A stretch of 64,000 nucleotides of DNA, from contig OZ004590.1 of assembly GCA_963924555.1 (NCBI GenBank), forward strand, positions 7,122,001 through 7,186,000. The letters are read 5' to 3'. The translations under genes were made by a program, and so were the position numbers. Of this stretch, positions 1 to 12,927 are shown in pieces. How positions within the stretch are numbered: the stretch's first letter is position 1; every line of letters starts with the position of its first letter. Source of the DNA: Crambe crambe. Lineage: Eukaryota; Porifera; Demospongiae; Poecilosclerida; Crambeidae. The notes below the pieces were generated by a model. The model ran no database searches. It saw nothing but the letters and a program-made list of their open reading frames with translations, and had not been told where the DNA came from.

Positions 1-106
1 CTGCGAAAAAAATAAGTGGGCTGGCTTGCGAGACTAGACTTGTACCATGTGAGGGGGTGGGGTAGGGCCAGCTGGAAGGAGGGACAATATTCATAGTATT
101 ATTTTA

Positions 107-591
107 ATGGTGACCCTTTACCAGGCACCAGATTCACTGATGCTGGCAAGCATTGAGGCTAGGATGAGGCGGCTTGGGAAATTGGCACACCAGACAGCCC
201 GACAAGTGGCAGCCCTCAAGAGTGCTATTCAGGATGGCCACCAAGTAGAAGTGAAGGAAGTAGACTATTTGAGGATGAAGGTCAGCAGTCCTGTCATGAC
301 CAAAGCCGAGCAGAACTTGCCAGAGTGGAAGTTCTTCAATAAAGAGGCTACTAGCATCTTCAGGAACATCAGAGTTGTGGAGAAATGGTTACAAGGTACA
401 TATAGGGGAATTCCCATCTAACTACATCACAAGGGGTTTTCCCCTTCATTAATTGCTGTGCAGATATTGATGCCAGTGTGAGCTGTATGAAGCCAGCCAA
501 TGCAAGTGAAGACTACACAGACTATGCCAGTGATGGAGAAGTCTATTTGGACACTGCCGAAAACCTTGGGAGTGAATCTGAAGAGGATTAG
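107..591 (+). CDS. 3' end of an unidentified protein (at least two exons)
   Basis: Two consecutive coding exons are visible. The first probably begins at the acceptor near 123-125 rather than at the ATG at 107, and ends at a GT donor after 395. The second starts at about 464 and stops at TAG 589-591. The joined frame is open. The first part is helical and basic, with the motif EARMRRLGKLAHQTA and a later WKFFNKEATSIFRNIRVVEKW. The tail is acidic and tyrosine-rich and ends GSESEED. I do not recognise the family. The 5' part of the gene lies left of the window, so length and domains cannot be judged. The gene is convergent with the hnRNP L gene about 200 bp away. Confidence 0.55.
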
Positions 592-795
592 CCCTAACGC
601 TCATCAGTGTGGCAATGGTACTAATATATCAATTGTGTGAGCAATCAATTCACATTTCAACTTCTCATGACAAAATAAGAAATTGTTCAACCTCTCATCA
701 CAAATAAGAAATTGGAAATTGTTAGTTGGTGTGTGCATCTGTTGTGCGTGTCTGTGGGGAGGTGTGTGTGGTAGCTTCCCAAATAGAGCCCATCA

Positions 796-3700
796 TCAGA
801 CTGGACCCATATCATTGTCCAGTGATGCGTTGTTAGAAAAAGCCATTTTGAAAGTGTATGCTTGTCCACCTAAAAAAATAACAAATAACATTTAAAATAA
901 CATCACATGACTGATGGGGACTTTTCCCCTTCACACTTGGGAAGGATTATTTCCATAAACACTACAGCAGTAAAAGCTAATCAGCCAGCTAGGTGTGCAT
1001 TACTTAGAATATACTCACTGCCAGAGTAGACTGTCTGATGATTTGCCATTATGAAGGCATCCATAGCTGTGTCGGCATCTGCCCACTCCATGAGTCCAGT
1101 TGCACTTTTGCTCCCACTCCCTAGAGGTCATCACAAAGGTGGTTACCGATGGACACAATCAATCATTCACAGTCTAGACCGTACCTTGTGAGAAGAATTT
1201 GATGCCTGTGGGCATAACGACATCAACTTTGGCAAATACCTCCTTCAGGGATTCAGAGGTACTATCTGGGGGGCTGTTGTAAAAATGCAGCACCTTCCCT
1301 GGACTTATGATTCTATTTTTGCTTGTTCCTTCCACAGTCATGAACCTGAAGGAGATGAAGTGTGAATCAATCGCACCAAGTCAGAGGTTAGACTTGCCTA
1401 TTGTTGCGTGACTGTGAGAAGTCCTTCCAACATGGTGTTCCATCTGCCAATGTTCCCCCTTGACTGTAATCAGCGATATATGTGTGTCGAGAATAGCTAA
1501 TGGGGAGACAGGAATTCCAACTATCACATGGCTATGCTCAACGGCTATCTAGAGTGTTTTACTTGAGTTCTAGTGTTTCTCCCAGGAGTTTGCGCCCATG
1601 GAGATGATGGATGGCATTTTTGGCACCAGCTGGAGAGTCCATGTGTGCCATGGCAGTGCCTGGTTTGTTCTGAAGCACTTTCACCTACACATGGACCATG
1701 CATAGAAGTGACCTGATTTGCCAATGCAACAATCATACTTATGGTCTTTAATTTTTGCCCCAAGTTGAATACTTCACTCCTTTATTGTAAGGTCGTCACT
1801 ATATAGCTACTGACCACACCCACCTTTAAGATGTTCCCATAGGAACAAAGGAGATTGAAGACGTGGTCACAGTTGTGTTTGGTAGGGGTAAGGCCATAGA
1901 TCATGATGACAGAACCACTACCAGACATGGCAGGTGTCCCTACCACGCTGGGGTACTGAGCACTTTGGGGGTTACCAGCTGCCAGAAAAGAAGGAAGAGT
2001 TAACCGAATCCTTATTTTGATAAGTTAATGGACTCACAGAAATTGGGAGCATATGCACGGACCTGTGGCTGTAATGGAGGGGCTCCTCCCCCTCCACCAG
2101 GTCTGTAATTTTGTTGCAACATTCGACCTAAATAAAACAATAGTGAAAAGAGCTCAAGTCTTCACTAAGAAGATATATAACTGCTTTGTCTACATGGGCA
2201 TTATTTAGAACATAACATTTCAAGGCAGGCCTCATTACTTCAACATGGTGGGCATTATAAAGAAGCATAACACAATAATAGTTGTAGTGTGTATATGTGC
2301 AAAAAAATATCGTCACACACATGCACACACATACACCACTCCGCAGCTTGGCCAGGGGGATTGCCATGGCTCCACAGCTAGCTGGATCTCTGCCATACAC
2401 ACACGTACCGTTGACAGCCATATGACGCGAACGGGGAGAACCCTGTTCGTTTGTTTGTAATGAATGCAGAAGGTAGGGCTGAGGTACATGCATGCATATG
2501 TACATAGAATTAAGTGGTTGGTTTGGATGAGTGGGTAAATGTGTGGACGGTAAACATTTCCAATTAAAGAACACCAATAATTCTAATTGGAGAGCACTAT
2601 TGGTTACTATGATCTATCATGATGTAAGAAAGTGGAACATCAATCAATCACAACCCCCATGGTGATAATAGCCCAAGGCCAAACTTAGAGCTCACCTTGA
2701 GGTGTGAAGTCCCAGGTCATGTCATCATTCTTGTATACGTTCAGTTTAGTTGTCTGAAAGGAAACTATCTTGCAAGGATTGATTCCATAGGGTAACAACC
2801 AACCTTAGCATACTCTATTTTGAGAGTGCAGCAACCTGCATAGATGTCTGCACCATCCAGCTGCGATTTGGCTCTCTGGGCAGAAGCTATAGATTCATAT
2901 CTAGTGATGCTGTTAAGGTTCATGCTACCCAGGTTTATTTCAAGGGGGGCTTCTGCCCCCTAGGAATTAGCTAGCTTTCGTAACGAGATTATCGTAGAAT
3001 TCCACATACATGTACTGGTTTGTAGTTGCCCCTCCTCAAATTTTTTCACTAGGTATTTGACCCCCCTTGAGCAAAATTCTGAATTAAACCCTGCTACCCA
3101 TGATCTATATGCTGCCCAACTGGTATTACTCTAGGAGCTTGAGGATACTCGACTAAAACTTGAAGACCATTTTTTCGGAAGACAACAACACGTTGAACAA
3201 AGCCATATGGAGAACAAATTGTCCGAATTACATCCTAATCAAGGGGAGAGCAACAAAGTGGATTTACCAACAAGGGGGACTTGATTTAGATTCACTTACC
3301 ACGGTTATTGGGTACATTGGATTGAAGACGGTGAAGAGAAGAATGTGATTGGCTCCCTCGTGGTTAGCATCCAGGGGTAACCCAGGGGCAGTGGTTGTGT
3401 GATTAGGAGCAATACCGTAGGGAGATCTGCACAAACACAATAACGTCTTCTTTTAATGGACGGAGGAAGGAGAGAAAGAGAAAGGGGTGTGTTTGTTCAT
3501 ACCTAGTAATTTCTTGGCTTGTAGAGAAGTTGAAAAAGACTGGTCTGTCCATAATGTAAATTTGATTTTTCTAGGAAAAAAAAGGAGTGAGCAAGACGAT
3601 ATTTCCGGTAACACAATAGGGGTGAGGTGTACACACACATGGTGAGGGGTGGAGATTTTTTTTTCTCACCTGACACATTTGTACACAACTAATAGAGTCC

Positions 3701-4217
3701 TCCACATTTTCAAATTCGACCAGTGCTTGCCTCATTCGAGGCATCATTGTGATGTACCTGGGTAAATTAACCAGCAGGATTATGCACTATCTCTCAACTA
3801 GTAGCATTAGGGATATTACTTTTAGCTATATCACCCCCTTACCAACTGAATCACACTCACGAGATTTTTCCAAAATTTAACAGCGAAGCTATCATCTGTT
3901 GGTGAGTGCAGCCATCTGGAACGGCTCGTGCATGAACCACTCTAGATGGAGGAGTGTTGTGTGGGTCAGCTTGCACCTGAGAATATCACATGTCAACTTT
4001 ATGAGATTCAATGATATTCATCAGTCTAGTTAGAAGCTATGTCATGGTTTTCACTCGTTTATTAATACCATATAAGTGATCAAGGCAAACTAACCTTCCC
4101 CTGCGGTGCAGAATGTTGTCCTATCTGTTGTTCCTCCAGCTTGATCCGCTTCTGCTCACTGTTGGCGCCGTCAAAGTCTGCACTTGAGCTGCTATCCAGC
4201 ATGTGCTTCTCGGCCAT
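796..4217 (-). CDS. HNRNPL: hnRNP L / LL-type RNA-binding protein with four RRMs
   Basis: Nuclear RNA-binding protein. Family members regulate alternative splicing by binding CA-rich RNA. About eleven exons join in one frame. Exon 1 (4217-4095) encodes MAEKHMLDSSS and a basic KRIKLEEQQ stretch. RRM1 follows from 3976, with SRVVHARAVPDG, RQALVEFENVEDSIS and IYIMDRPVFFNFSTSQEI. RRM2 has HILLFTVFNPMYPITV, VQRVVVFRKNGLQVLVEY and GADIYAGCCTLKIEYAK. A Gly/Pro linker leads to RRM3 (SVIMIYGLTPTKHNCDHVFN, then VKVLQNKPGTAMAHMDS). The segment CWKDFSQSRNNR leads into RRM4 (KVLHFYNSPPDS, TGIKFFSQG) and the end AYTFKMAFSNN. This order and these motifs match human hnRNP L closely. The glycine-rich N-terminus of vertebrate hnRNP L is absent. 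One intron uses a GC donor after 1398. The start ATG (4215-4217) lies 130 bp from the divergent LRRK1-like start. Confidence 0.9.
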
Positions 4218-4347
4218 ATTATTTTGGAAGCGTGGCCTGAGGGTTGTAATTTCTTGTAATCTTCCGTAATCCCGGCCCGTGTCACGTGAGTCTGATCGAA
4301 CTTTTTTTGATGGAGAAGATACTTTCAGTTAACTAACTTTATCTGCC

Positions 4348-4854
4348 ATGGCTGCCCAGTTTCCTGCAGCGGAGCACCAGAACCTAGATCGCAACCTGTT
4401 TGCAGAGCTCTGTCGCATATGCAGGGAAGGAGACTTGAACGAGTTGAGAGACGCCCTGTACTATGAAAAGAAGGTCCTAGAGTACTTCACTGCCCGAACT
4501 GTGAGAGGCTACACGCTGCTGCATGAAGCTGTGGAGGCAGATCAACCGGACATTGTGCAAATGTTGTTATTGCATGGGGTTTCCCCGAATTTGAGAGCTA
4601 AAGGAGGCATAACGCCGCTGCATCTGGCTTGCTCCAAGTCTCTCGTCGGCTGTGCCACCGCCCTTTTGGAGAATGGAGCAGATATTTCGTTGAAGGATGA
4701 CCTTGGACATGATGCTCAGAGCAAAGCTGAAGGGAGAAGCACCAAAAAGAAAGAAGCCATAATGAAACTCTTGAGGAGCAAAGGTGAGGCCTAGTCATGA
4801 GGGGGTGGGGCTTGAGACTGCTTTTCCAGTTTCAAGTAGAATGAATGTGTGTGT

Positions 4855-4886
<32 letters not shown>

Positions 4887-7800
4887 GGGGGAGAGAGAGA
4901 GACATCTCCAGTGAAACCTTAGCTACCCTATCAAGTTATCACAGTATCGGGAAAAAGATGGAATGCTATAAAAAAGGAAAGCTATTGTTCCTGGCAGGAA
5001 CTAAAGATATATCATTGTATGCAAGCAACTCCCTCTCCCCCTTTCTAAAGATGTTTGTTTGTAACATAATGTTAATCTGTATTAAATCAGTACTCTTTAT
5101 TCTGGTGTATAGAGATCAGCCTCCATGCTGCTCGTGGTGAAATTCACATGCTGGAAAAGAAACTGCACAGCAAACATGGCAAACCTGAGACACGAGACAT
5201 AGAAGAAGCTCTTCTTGTGGCCATCCAGAATGGCCACGACTACTGCATCCCCAGTTTAGTGGTTGCCGGGGCTCGTCGCCTGGACTGTGCCCTTTACTTG
5301 GCCATCCAGCTAGAGCGAGTGAAATCAATTGCCATATTGCTACTATGTAAGGCCACCATCACAGGTGATTGTGCCGTCATTAAGTCTCTGTTATCAGAAC
5401 CCCCTGAGGCTGAAAATTCCCCATGGTACATGGATAGGGTTCATCACATTCTCTCCCAGGGGGTCATAAAAATGAGCTATCCGATCGCTGTCTCCATTAT
5501 CGAGAAGAACTATGAAGCTACTAAGGAACTTCTTCTCCGGACAGAGCTGGACATGAGGAGGAAGCAGGTGGATTGGAGTAAGCTGAAGCTCACCCTTCTT
5601 CATCCGTCCTGGATGTACTCAATAGCTCCCTGGGTGGTCAGTCTTAAACTTGTCAACAATCACCTCAGGAAGCTGCCAAATGAACTCTTTTCTGCTACTC
5701 AGCTTCGACGGTTAGTCTTGTCACAGAATCTACTAGAAAGTGTTCCACCTGAAATCTTCGCTCTTCCCAACTTGGAATACTTGAGTTTGGCTCACAACAG
5801 GTTAAAGGAGATTCCTGAGACGACAACTTGGACCCAATCACTCCTGTCCCTTGATCTGGCAGAAAATCTTCTGACGACACTCCCTCAGGGCATCCAGAAT
5901 TCCTTGATTGAGATTCTGAACCTGAGCAAGAACCAGTTCACTATGATTCCAAAGTGTCTTTGTCGTATCACGACCCTCACTTCACTGGACCTCAGCTCTA
6001 CTCTTATCACTTCTTTCCCTCCTGAAATGCAGCATCTTGATCACTTGGTCAACTTGAATGTCAGTAATGCTAATATCAATGACCTCCCAGGGGGTGGGGG
6101 GGTCTTGAGGGGAGCTGTCAAGGGGATTTTCAAAGCTCGGGCTCGTTCCAGTAAGACGTCCAATTATATCAAGCTTGTGCTTATATGTAACTCGGATAGA
6201 GTGAAGTCTGCAATACTCTCGCGGTTAAAGCCCCATTTCAACAATTCTGAGATTCTGCCCGAGTTCGAGCAGTTTCAGTGGTCGTACAGACCTCTCTTCA
6301 CACGGAAGTTATTTGGAACTCACAAGCTGCACTTCAATACTTGGATGCTTGGAAGCAACTACGAATACAACTCTGTGTATCCTTGCTTCTTCACTCCTGG
6401 TGCCCTCTACATCCTTGTCTGGGACTTCACAAAAACAGCCGATATGCGTGAGCAGATAAAGGTGTACCTAGATTATCTTGTTCGATATGTTCCCACGTCC
6501 AATGTCCTAGTGATCAACGTTCTCCCTGAAGGTTCAGAGGCATGGATGGAGTCTAATTTTGAAAATTTAGCGAAGAGACTGTGTGTTTTCTTTGCCAAGC
6601 CTGTATATTCCAACCTCATTTACCACGGCTTGATGATGGTGGTCACCAAATCCAACATTAAGGAAGGTCAATCAGACATCAAGCAGCAGATTTACGACAT
6701 TGCTTCGACGATGATGGTGAACGGACAGTTGAAAGTCGGCCGTCAGTTCCCTGAGACTTACTTCCACCTGATTCCTGTCCTGGAGAAAGAGCAGCAAGCA
6801 TTCCAATCCAGGGGAAAACCGGGGGTGCTGGAGGAGAACACCATCTGGACCATGTTTGATAAGGCACTTTCTTCCGACTTACTTCACAAAATGGAGTTGC
6901 CCGTCATGATTGATTTTCTTCAAGAATCAGGTTTCCTTCTCCACTTTGAAGACCCCAATGACCGTCTGGACCAGTATTACTTCACACGTCCCGTTTGGCT
7001 CTATGATACCCTCCTCCGAGTGGTCCGTCACGCCCTCTCATTCACCTCGCGTATTGAGGTTTCATACAACGACCTTTGCTCCCTTGCTAACGTCAACTGG
7101 AGTAAAGACGTCAGCTCTGCCCTCATTCGACTTATGACCCGTTACGCTGTGGTACTGCCCACACGTAACAATCAATTCATCATCAAATGTCTGCTTCCTC
7201 ATTGTGTGCCTCCCATCTCGGAGCTGTTCTGTGGAAACCTCCGCAGACAATTTGCTCCAAAGTCTCGTGGAGTGCCTTGTGACCTCTGGATCAGAGTCAT
7301 TTGTCGTCTTCTTACCAATTTGTTGCGTATCACCGATATAAGTGAGCTGAGGAAGAAGGACTCAACAGGAGCCACGAAACCAGTAGATAACAAGGAAGGC
7401 ACTGATGAAGAAACAGATGAAGTCGGGATCAAGAAGAAGAGTGTTCCTTCTCTGGAACGGTGCTCAAGCACTCCAAATTCTCTCCACATTAAGGAACCCA
7501 GGAATGTTGCCATTACCTTTACCAAAGTGCCCGAGAGCAGTAACACAGGACAAACTGTTCATAACCAGCCCTCACTGCTCACTGCACTCCAGATCTCAAA
7601 ACGAGACCAAATTGAGGAATCTGACGATGCCTTGACTCCACTCGACGAGGGTAAAGCAAAGATACTCTCAAAGCAGATAACACTTCTCTCTAGCTCTGAA
7701 GAGAGGAGTATTGGTACCACACAGCAGCTGGTGCAGAAACCAGAAGGATTCGAACTGAGGGATTTTATGGATAGTCCAAGAGAGCAGACACCAGAGGACA

Positions 7801-10469
7801 TCAAAGAGAAGTCGAATACTCCAATGACAGACACACCCTCCCCCGTTACTCCTCCCTTCACGGCGGATGGTAGGAATCTTCCTGCTTTGCAAGTAGCAGT
7901 TGGAACGAGTGCAACTAATAATGTAGAAACTACTGCGGAAGAGGAGGCTCTGGTGCGAGGCAGCAAAGGCGTCACTGAGCCCCACTTCAGTAACCCTCTT
8001 GGCAAACTGGAAGTCATTACGTCTTCTTCCTTCTCCTCCCCTCCCAAGAAGCCACAGAGCAACAGCCGACTTCAGAGAAATGTGAGCATGCCCATTAAGA
8101 GACGAGAGAACCGAACCGCAACCTCCACTGAACCGGCACTATTAGAGAAAGGCCTATGGGTGTGGGACGCTGGGATCATTTATAGTCGGAGGGGCATCAG
8201 GTTTTCTGTGTACCCCTCCCGGTGTGACATGTCAGCAGGAGAGGAGAGAGGGGTCGAAATCTGTTCCACCCTGACACGAGGGGGGAGAATGATTTTTGCT
8301 CGGCTCTGCCGTATCATCCAGCAGCTGTTTCAGGAGCGATATCCAGACATGTATTCCATCGATCTCCTCCTACACAAACACGAATTGACCCAGTTGTCCA
8401 TATGCCCTGTGTGTCTGGAGACGGGGGAGAGAAATCCCACGCACTTCCTCGTGGAAGCATGCGTCCATGCTCTGTTCGAGAAAAACATGCACAATTGTCG
8501 TTACCACCCCCAGTCCATCCCATTGGCCGATCTCATCCCAGACTACCTCATGTTGGACTTCCCTCCTCCTTACCATTTAAATGGCTCCATGTTTCAGTAT
8601 AACAAAACACAGCCCCTCCATCGAGGTAAGAACACAAGTCTCTATGAGGGACATATCAATGATAAAGTGGTAGCCATCAAGGCATATGAGCAGATTGATG
8701 GAAAGTCCATAACTCTTCCTCTTTACTACATCCATCAAGAGCTGGAGATGTTGACCACACTCAGTCATCCCAATATCGTGGAAACATTTGGCTGCTCCTT
8801 GCAGCCACCTTGTGTTCTCATCGAAAAAGCTCCTCTTGGAAATCTGTACCAGAAGCTGATGGATACCGAGCAGAAGATAAGTCGGTCAGTCCGTTTTCAC
8901 ATAGCCTGCCAAGTGGCATCTGCTCTCAACTATCTTCATGAAAAAGATGTGATCTACAGGACACTGAAAGCTAGTTCCATTCTTGTGTGGTCCCTCGACT
9001 TTGCTGATGAAGTCAACGTCAAACTAGCCAACTTTGAGAGAGCTCAGTTGAAGTCCCCCAGTGGGCTGTTAGGGAAGACATCATTCGCTTCCTACCCGGC
9101 ACCTGAAATGCTGCGATATTCATTCCGAGAAGAATACTCAGAAAGAGTGGATATTTATTCTTTTGGAATTCTCCTCTACGAGCTCGTCACCAGATGGCAA
9201 CCGTTTGGAGGCATATATAATACAGACAGAATCCCTCTCTCCCAACGGCCAAAACTCTCAGGAGTGAACACGACAGGTTATGGGACTCTTGTCCGCCTCA
9301 TGGAAGAATGCTGGCAGGAAGATGCTACCCTCCGTCCACCAGCTTCAAACCTCATTCGTAAACTTGCATTGCCTTCGTTTCAGTGCCACATTGCAACGCA
9401 AGTGTTACGAGACTGTAGTTCCGTCCGGGACTGTTGCTTCGTGCCATCCGTCCGACAGGTGTGGGTGTACGGAGAGTACACCAAGGACAGTGGGTACGGA
9501 GATGGAGACACTGTGGAAGGGACGCAAGTCTTCATCCTAAATTCCGACAATCTCACCATCCAGGGGACTCTGGAGTTCAAAGAACGTGCTTCTGCCCTCT
9601 TCACAGTGGACAGCAAAGTCTGGATTGGTATGACTGAAGCATGCGTCCATGCTTATGACACCACCACCTTCCGCTTCACCGACAGATTTAAACTTACCGA
9701 CTCTGTCACTGTCATTGCTGATAATGACAGCTACACATTTGTGGCACAAGCCAACGGACACTTGAGTTGCTACCCAAAACTGCCCCTGAAGGAGTCACAG
9801 GTGATAGATGTTGAGATTGGGAGTAAAGCAATCATTGCTATGATCACGGTTAGTGATATTCTGTGGTTGAGCTGTGGCAGTGAATTGGTGATATTGAGTG
9901 CTGACGATGAGCAAGTAAGAATAGAAAAAAGGTGGTCTGCCTGTGCCCCGTCGGAACAAATCTACCGTCTGGTATTGTCTAAGGATGACATGATTGTTTG
10001 GAGTATAGTGCGAGGAAGTCACTCCATCACCAGTTGGGACGTCCACACGGGACAGAAAAAGCACGAAACTGACCTGTCAGAAGAATGCCGTTGGATTTGC
10101 TGTGAGTTGAACTATGACCCCACTTATCTCCGACTGATTTCCCTGGAATGTGTGAATGACACCCTTTGGCTGGGCCTCACATGTGGAGTGATTGTGGTCC
10201 TCACGGCCACTGAAAACCCCCAAAAGATCACGTACTTCAGAGCTCACCGAAACTCCCCTAAAGTAATCATGGAGATCCCCAATCAGGTGGAGGCGGCTGA
10301 ACAGGATTGTACGATGGTCTTGACTGGTGGATTTGGTGAGATTTCATCCATGGCACACACTGGATCTGAGCAGAGTGGAGTCATCATGTCTTGGCATGCT
10401 TTACGAGCAGAGGACCTCAAACTGGTCGCTAGAAGACAAAGTAAATACTTCCATACAGAAAGTAACTGA
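4348..10469 (+). CDS. LRRK1: LRRK1-like ROCO protein with degenerate Roc GTPase and kinase domains
   Basis: Two exons (4348-4783 and 5113-10469) give 1930 aa, close to human LRRK1. Ankyrin repeats occupy about residues 30-330 (RGYTLLHEAVEADQPDIVQM). Leucine-rich repeats follow at about 330-480 (LRRLVLSQNLLESVPPEIF). Next come a Roc-like domain from about 498, a COR domain (ENTIWTMFDKALSSDLLHKM), a serine-rich linker, a kinase fold at about 1310-1580 and a beta-rich WD40-like C-terminus. Key residues are missing. The Roc P-loop reads CNSDRVKS (504-511) with no glycines, the DxxG region reads WMLGSN, and the G4 region lacks NKxD/THxD. In the kinase, VAIK is kept, but the catalytic loop is YRTLKASS (Thr1429 for Asp) and DFG is NFE (1452-1454). 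APE is kept. It is likely a scaffold with no GTPase or kinase activity. The family assignment rests on domain order. The 5.36-kb second exon is unusual here. Confidence 0.85.
4869..4885 (+). repeat. 17-base G homopolymer after a GT tract, in the LRRK1-like intron
   Basis: A (GT)n run passes into 17 G and then GA-rich sequence inside the single intron of the LRRK1-like gene. It is simple sequence, and its exact length in the assembly is uncertain. Confidence 0.9.
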
Positions 10470-10779
10470 TTTTTTGCAATAATTTTTTTTTCTTGTGTAT
10501 AAGAATTGTGTCTGCTTTTTATGTGTGTTATAAAAATACTGATTCATCATGACCTTTTTCTGCACGCAGTCTATCAACAAAATAATTATGTCAGTCAGTA
10601 CTTTACCGGTGTCAAAGTACACCGCGCGCGTTTAAGCTTATACTGTACTGACTCGTTAGATTATTTTTAGTAACAAAACTTACCTTTTATGGGCGTATAA
10701 TATCTAAAAATAGCACCAGGTTTGTGCGCACATAAAAGCCTGCGCATGAGCGATACAGTGCAAGAGAATAATCAGAAGT
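10470..10779. other. 310-bp gap between the LRRK1-like and cpRAS genes
   Basis: There is no coding exon on either strand that I can support. The left half is T-rich and probably the 3' UTR of the LRRK1-like gene. The right half holds CG-rich words (ccgcgcgcg near 10621, tgcgcatgagcg near 10741) within 60 bp of the cpRAS start, so it probably contains the cpRAS promoter. No TATA box is obvious. Confidence 0.5.
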
Positions 10780-12844
10780 ATGGATTTTGGAAGTGAATTC
10801 GTCTTTGCACCACCTAAAGCCCACAAAGAAGAATACGAAGCAATTCCTGAGAGTCGTTATAAGCATATAGTAACAGGTTATGCTTCGCCAGGTCAAGCCG
10901 ACAGAGACTTCCAGGATGATGGAGAGGTCAGTTTGCAATTATTTAGCTATAACAATCATTATTATCAACGTTAATTTTAATCTAGACTTGCTTATTGGAC
11001 ATGTTAGACACAGCAGGACAGGAAGAATATTCTTGTATGCGAGAACAGGTATTTTGAGGTAGCTATCATTATGGTGATCATGAAACATCCTCATTTTATC
11101 ACTGCCTGTAGTATGTGCGTTCTGGGGACTGCTTCATGTTGATTTACTCCATAAATGACAGAAACTCATTCGATGAAGCCCAGGCCATGTATAGCTGGAT
11201 CACAAGAATCAGAGACAAAGAAATGCCTGTGGTATGAAGAGTCATTATTTTAGCTAAAATAACTTCTTTCCTATATTTAGCCATCTTGTATAACTACTTA
11301 CTAACTTAGGTTGTCTGTGGCAACAAGTGTGATCTTGAATCGGAGCGAGTGGTCTCCACTGAGGAAGGTGTTGCATTTGCCAAACAAATCGGCTGGCCAT
11401 TCTTTGAGACTTCAGCCAAACTCAACATCAATGTGAACGAGGCTATCCATGAGTTGATTCGCAGGACCCCCCGACTCAGGGGGAAGGAGTATAAGCTGGT
11501 CATTCAGGGAGCAGGAGGTGTGGGAAAGTCTGCCATTTGCATCCAGTTTGTGGCAGGATGTTTTGTGGATAGTTATGACCCAACCATAGAGGACTCTTAT
11601 CGCAAGCAGCTGGTGGTAAAAGGAATACCAAAGCCGCAGAAAGGAAAGAAGGCGAAGGGAAAGACCAGTAGTGCATCAGCTGCTCCTGAGAGTGAGTAGC
11701 CACAGATTGTGTATAGGAAATAATTACTCATCTTGCTTATTTCAGAGAAACCAAGACGGAAAAGTTTCCTCCGTGGAATTTTCAAAAAGTCTTCTACTGC
11801 TGCTGCTGAGCCTCAGCCTAGTTCCAGTAATGATGAGGTAGAGTCCACACCCACTCCTCACCCTATGCCAGTCAAGCAAGAAAAAACTGTCAAAGTCAAG
11901 AGGAACAACAACAATGCCATGGTCGTCCATCTAGGTGCACTGGCTGAGGAACCAGTTCCAATCTCAGTGGAACCTTGGTTTTGCCGTGGGTGTGAAGCGG
12001 CAGTGTCCTCGCTCTCAAAGTTGACTAAAATGGGAGAAATTACATCGTGGAAATGGTAAATAACTTTTGCCCAGGGCTGAGTATAGAGTTAGCGATTCTT
12101 TCTCTCTCTTTTTCAGTGAATTTTGTGGAGAAGAAAACCATGATGTCAATATGTCACTTGAAGATGTTCCAAAGGATAGTATGTGTGATTACCTCCTAGA
12201 GCCAGTTGAAGCTGAAGAGGAGGAAGAAGAGGATAAAGAAAAAACTACCAATAACGAGAAGGAGGGAGATGGAGCAAAGGCTGTGAAGAAGGTCTCTGAG
12301 AGGAGCAATTTGGTGATATTCGCTGTGGATATCAGTGGATCCATGAATGCCACAACAGCTGTTCCAGATTTGCAAGGTCAGTCAGAGCTCATTAGTTGTC
12401 CAATTATCATAGGACCTATACCCATTATCATGTATCACTATGGCTACAGCTGAGTGGAGTACAGCTACTGGACGCTCTAGAGGAGAGAGTGGCCCCAGGT
12501 ATATCTCACGTCTGGAGGCCATTAAGGAAGCTGTAAGCAGACATATGGCTCACATGGCCATAACTGAACCTCATAATAAGGTAAATCCAGAGCTAGATAC
12601 AGATAAATTTGCAGTTGTTATGAGTAATTTTTCTATACCAGGTTGCATTGGTGGTGTTTGATAATAAGGTGATTTACCATGGAGATGGGCAAGGTGGAGG
12701 AAGTCAACTCAGCAGTGACTCTCTCCATGACTACAATGCTTTGATGAAGCAGGGGAAAACATTTGGAAGTGATTTGTCACTCAGGGAAATCCAACACTCT
12801 CTAGAGTAAGGGAAACTTGAAAAAAATTAATGTGTGCTTTCATG

Positions 12845-12927
<83 letters not shown>

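Noticed and set aside
2128-2577. 149-aa minus-strand open frame
   Set aside because: It lies in an hnRNP L intron between the exon ending in DFTPQG and the exon starting at GRMLQQNY. It is Cys/His-rich by composition and has no homology that I recognise.
7559-8062. Antisense 167-aa open frame over the LRRK1-like exon
   Set aside because: It overlaps a conserved sense coding region, has Ser/Val/Leu composition expected from antisense codons, and shows no domain.
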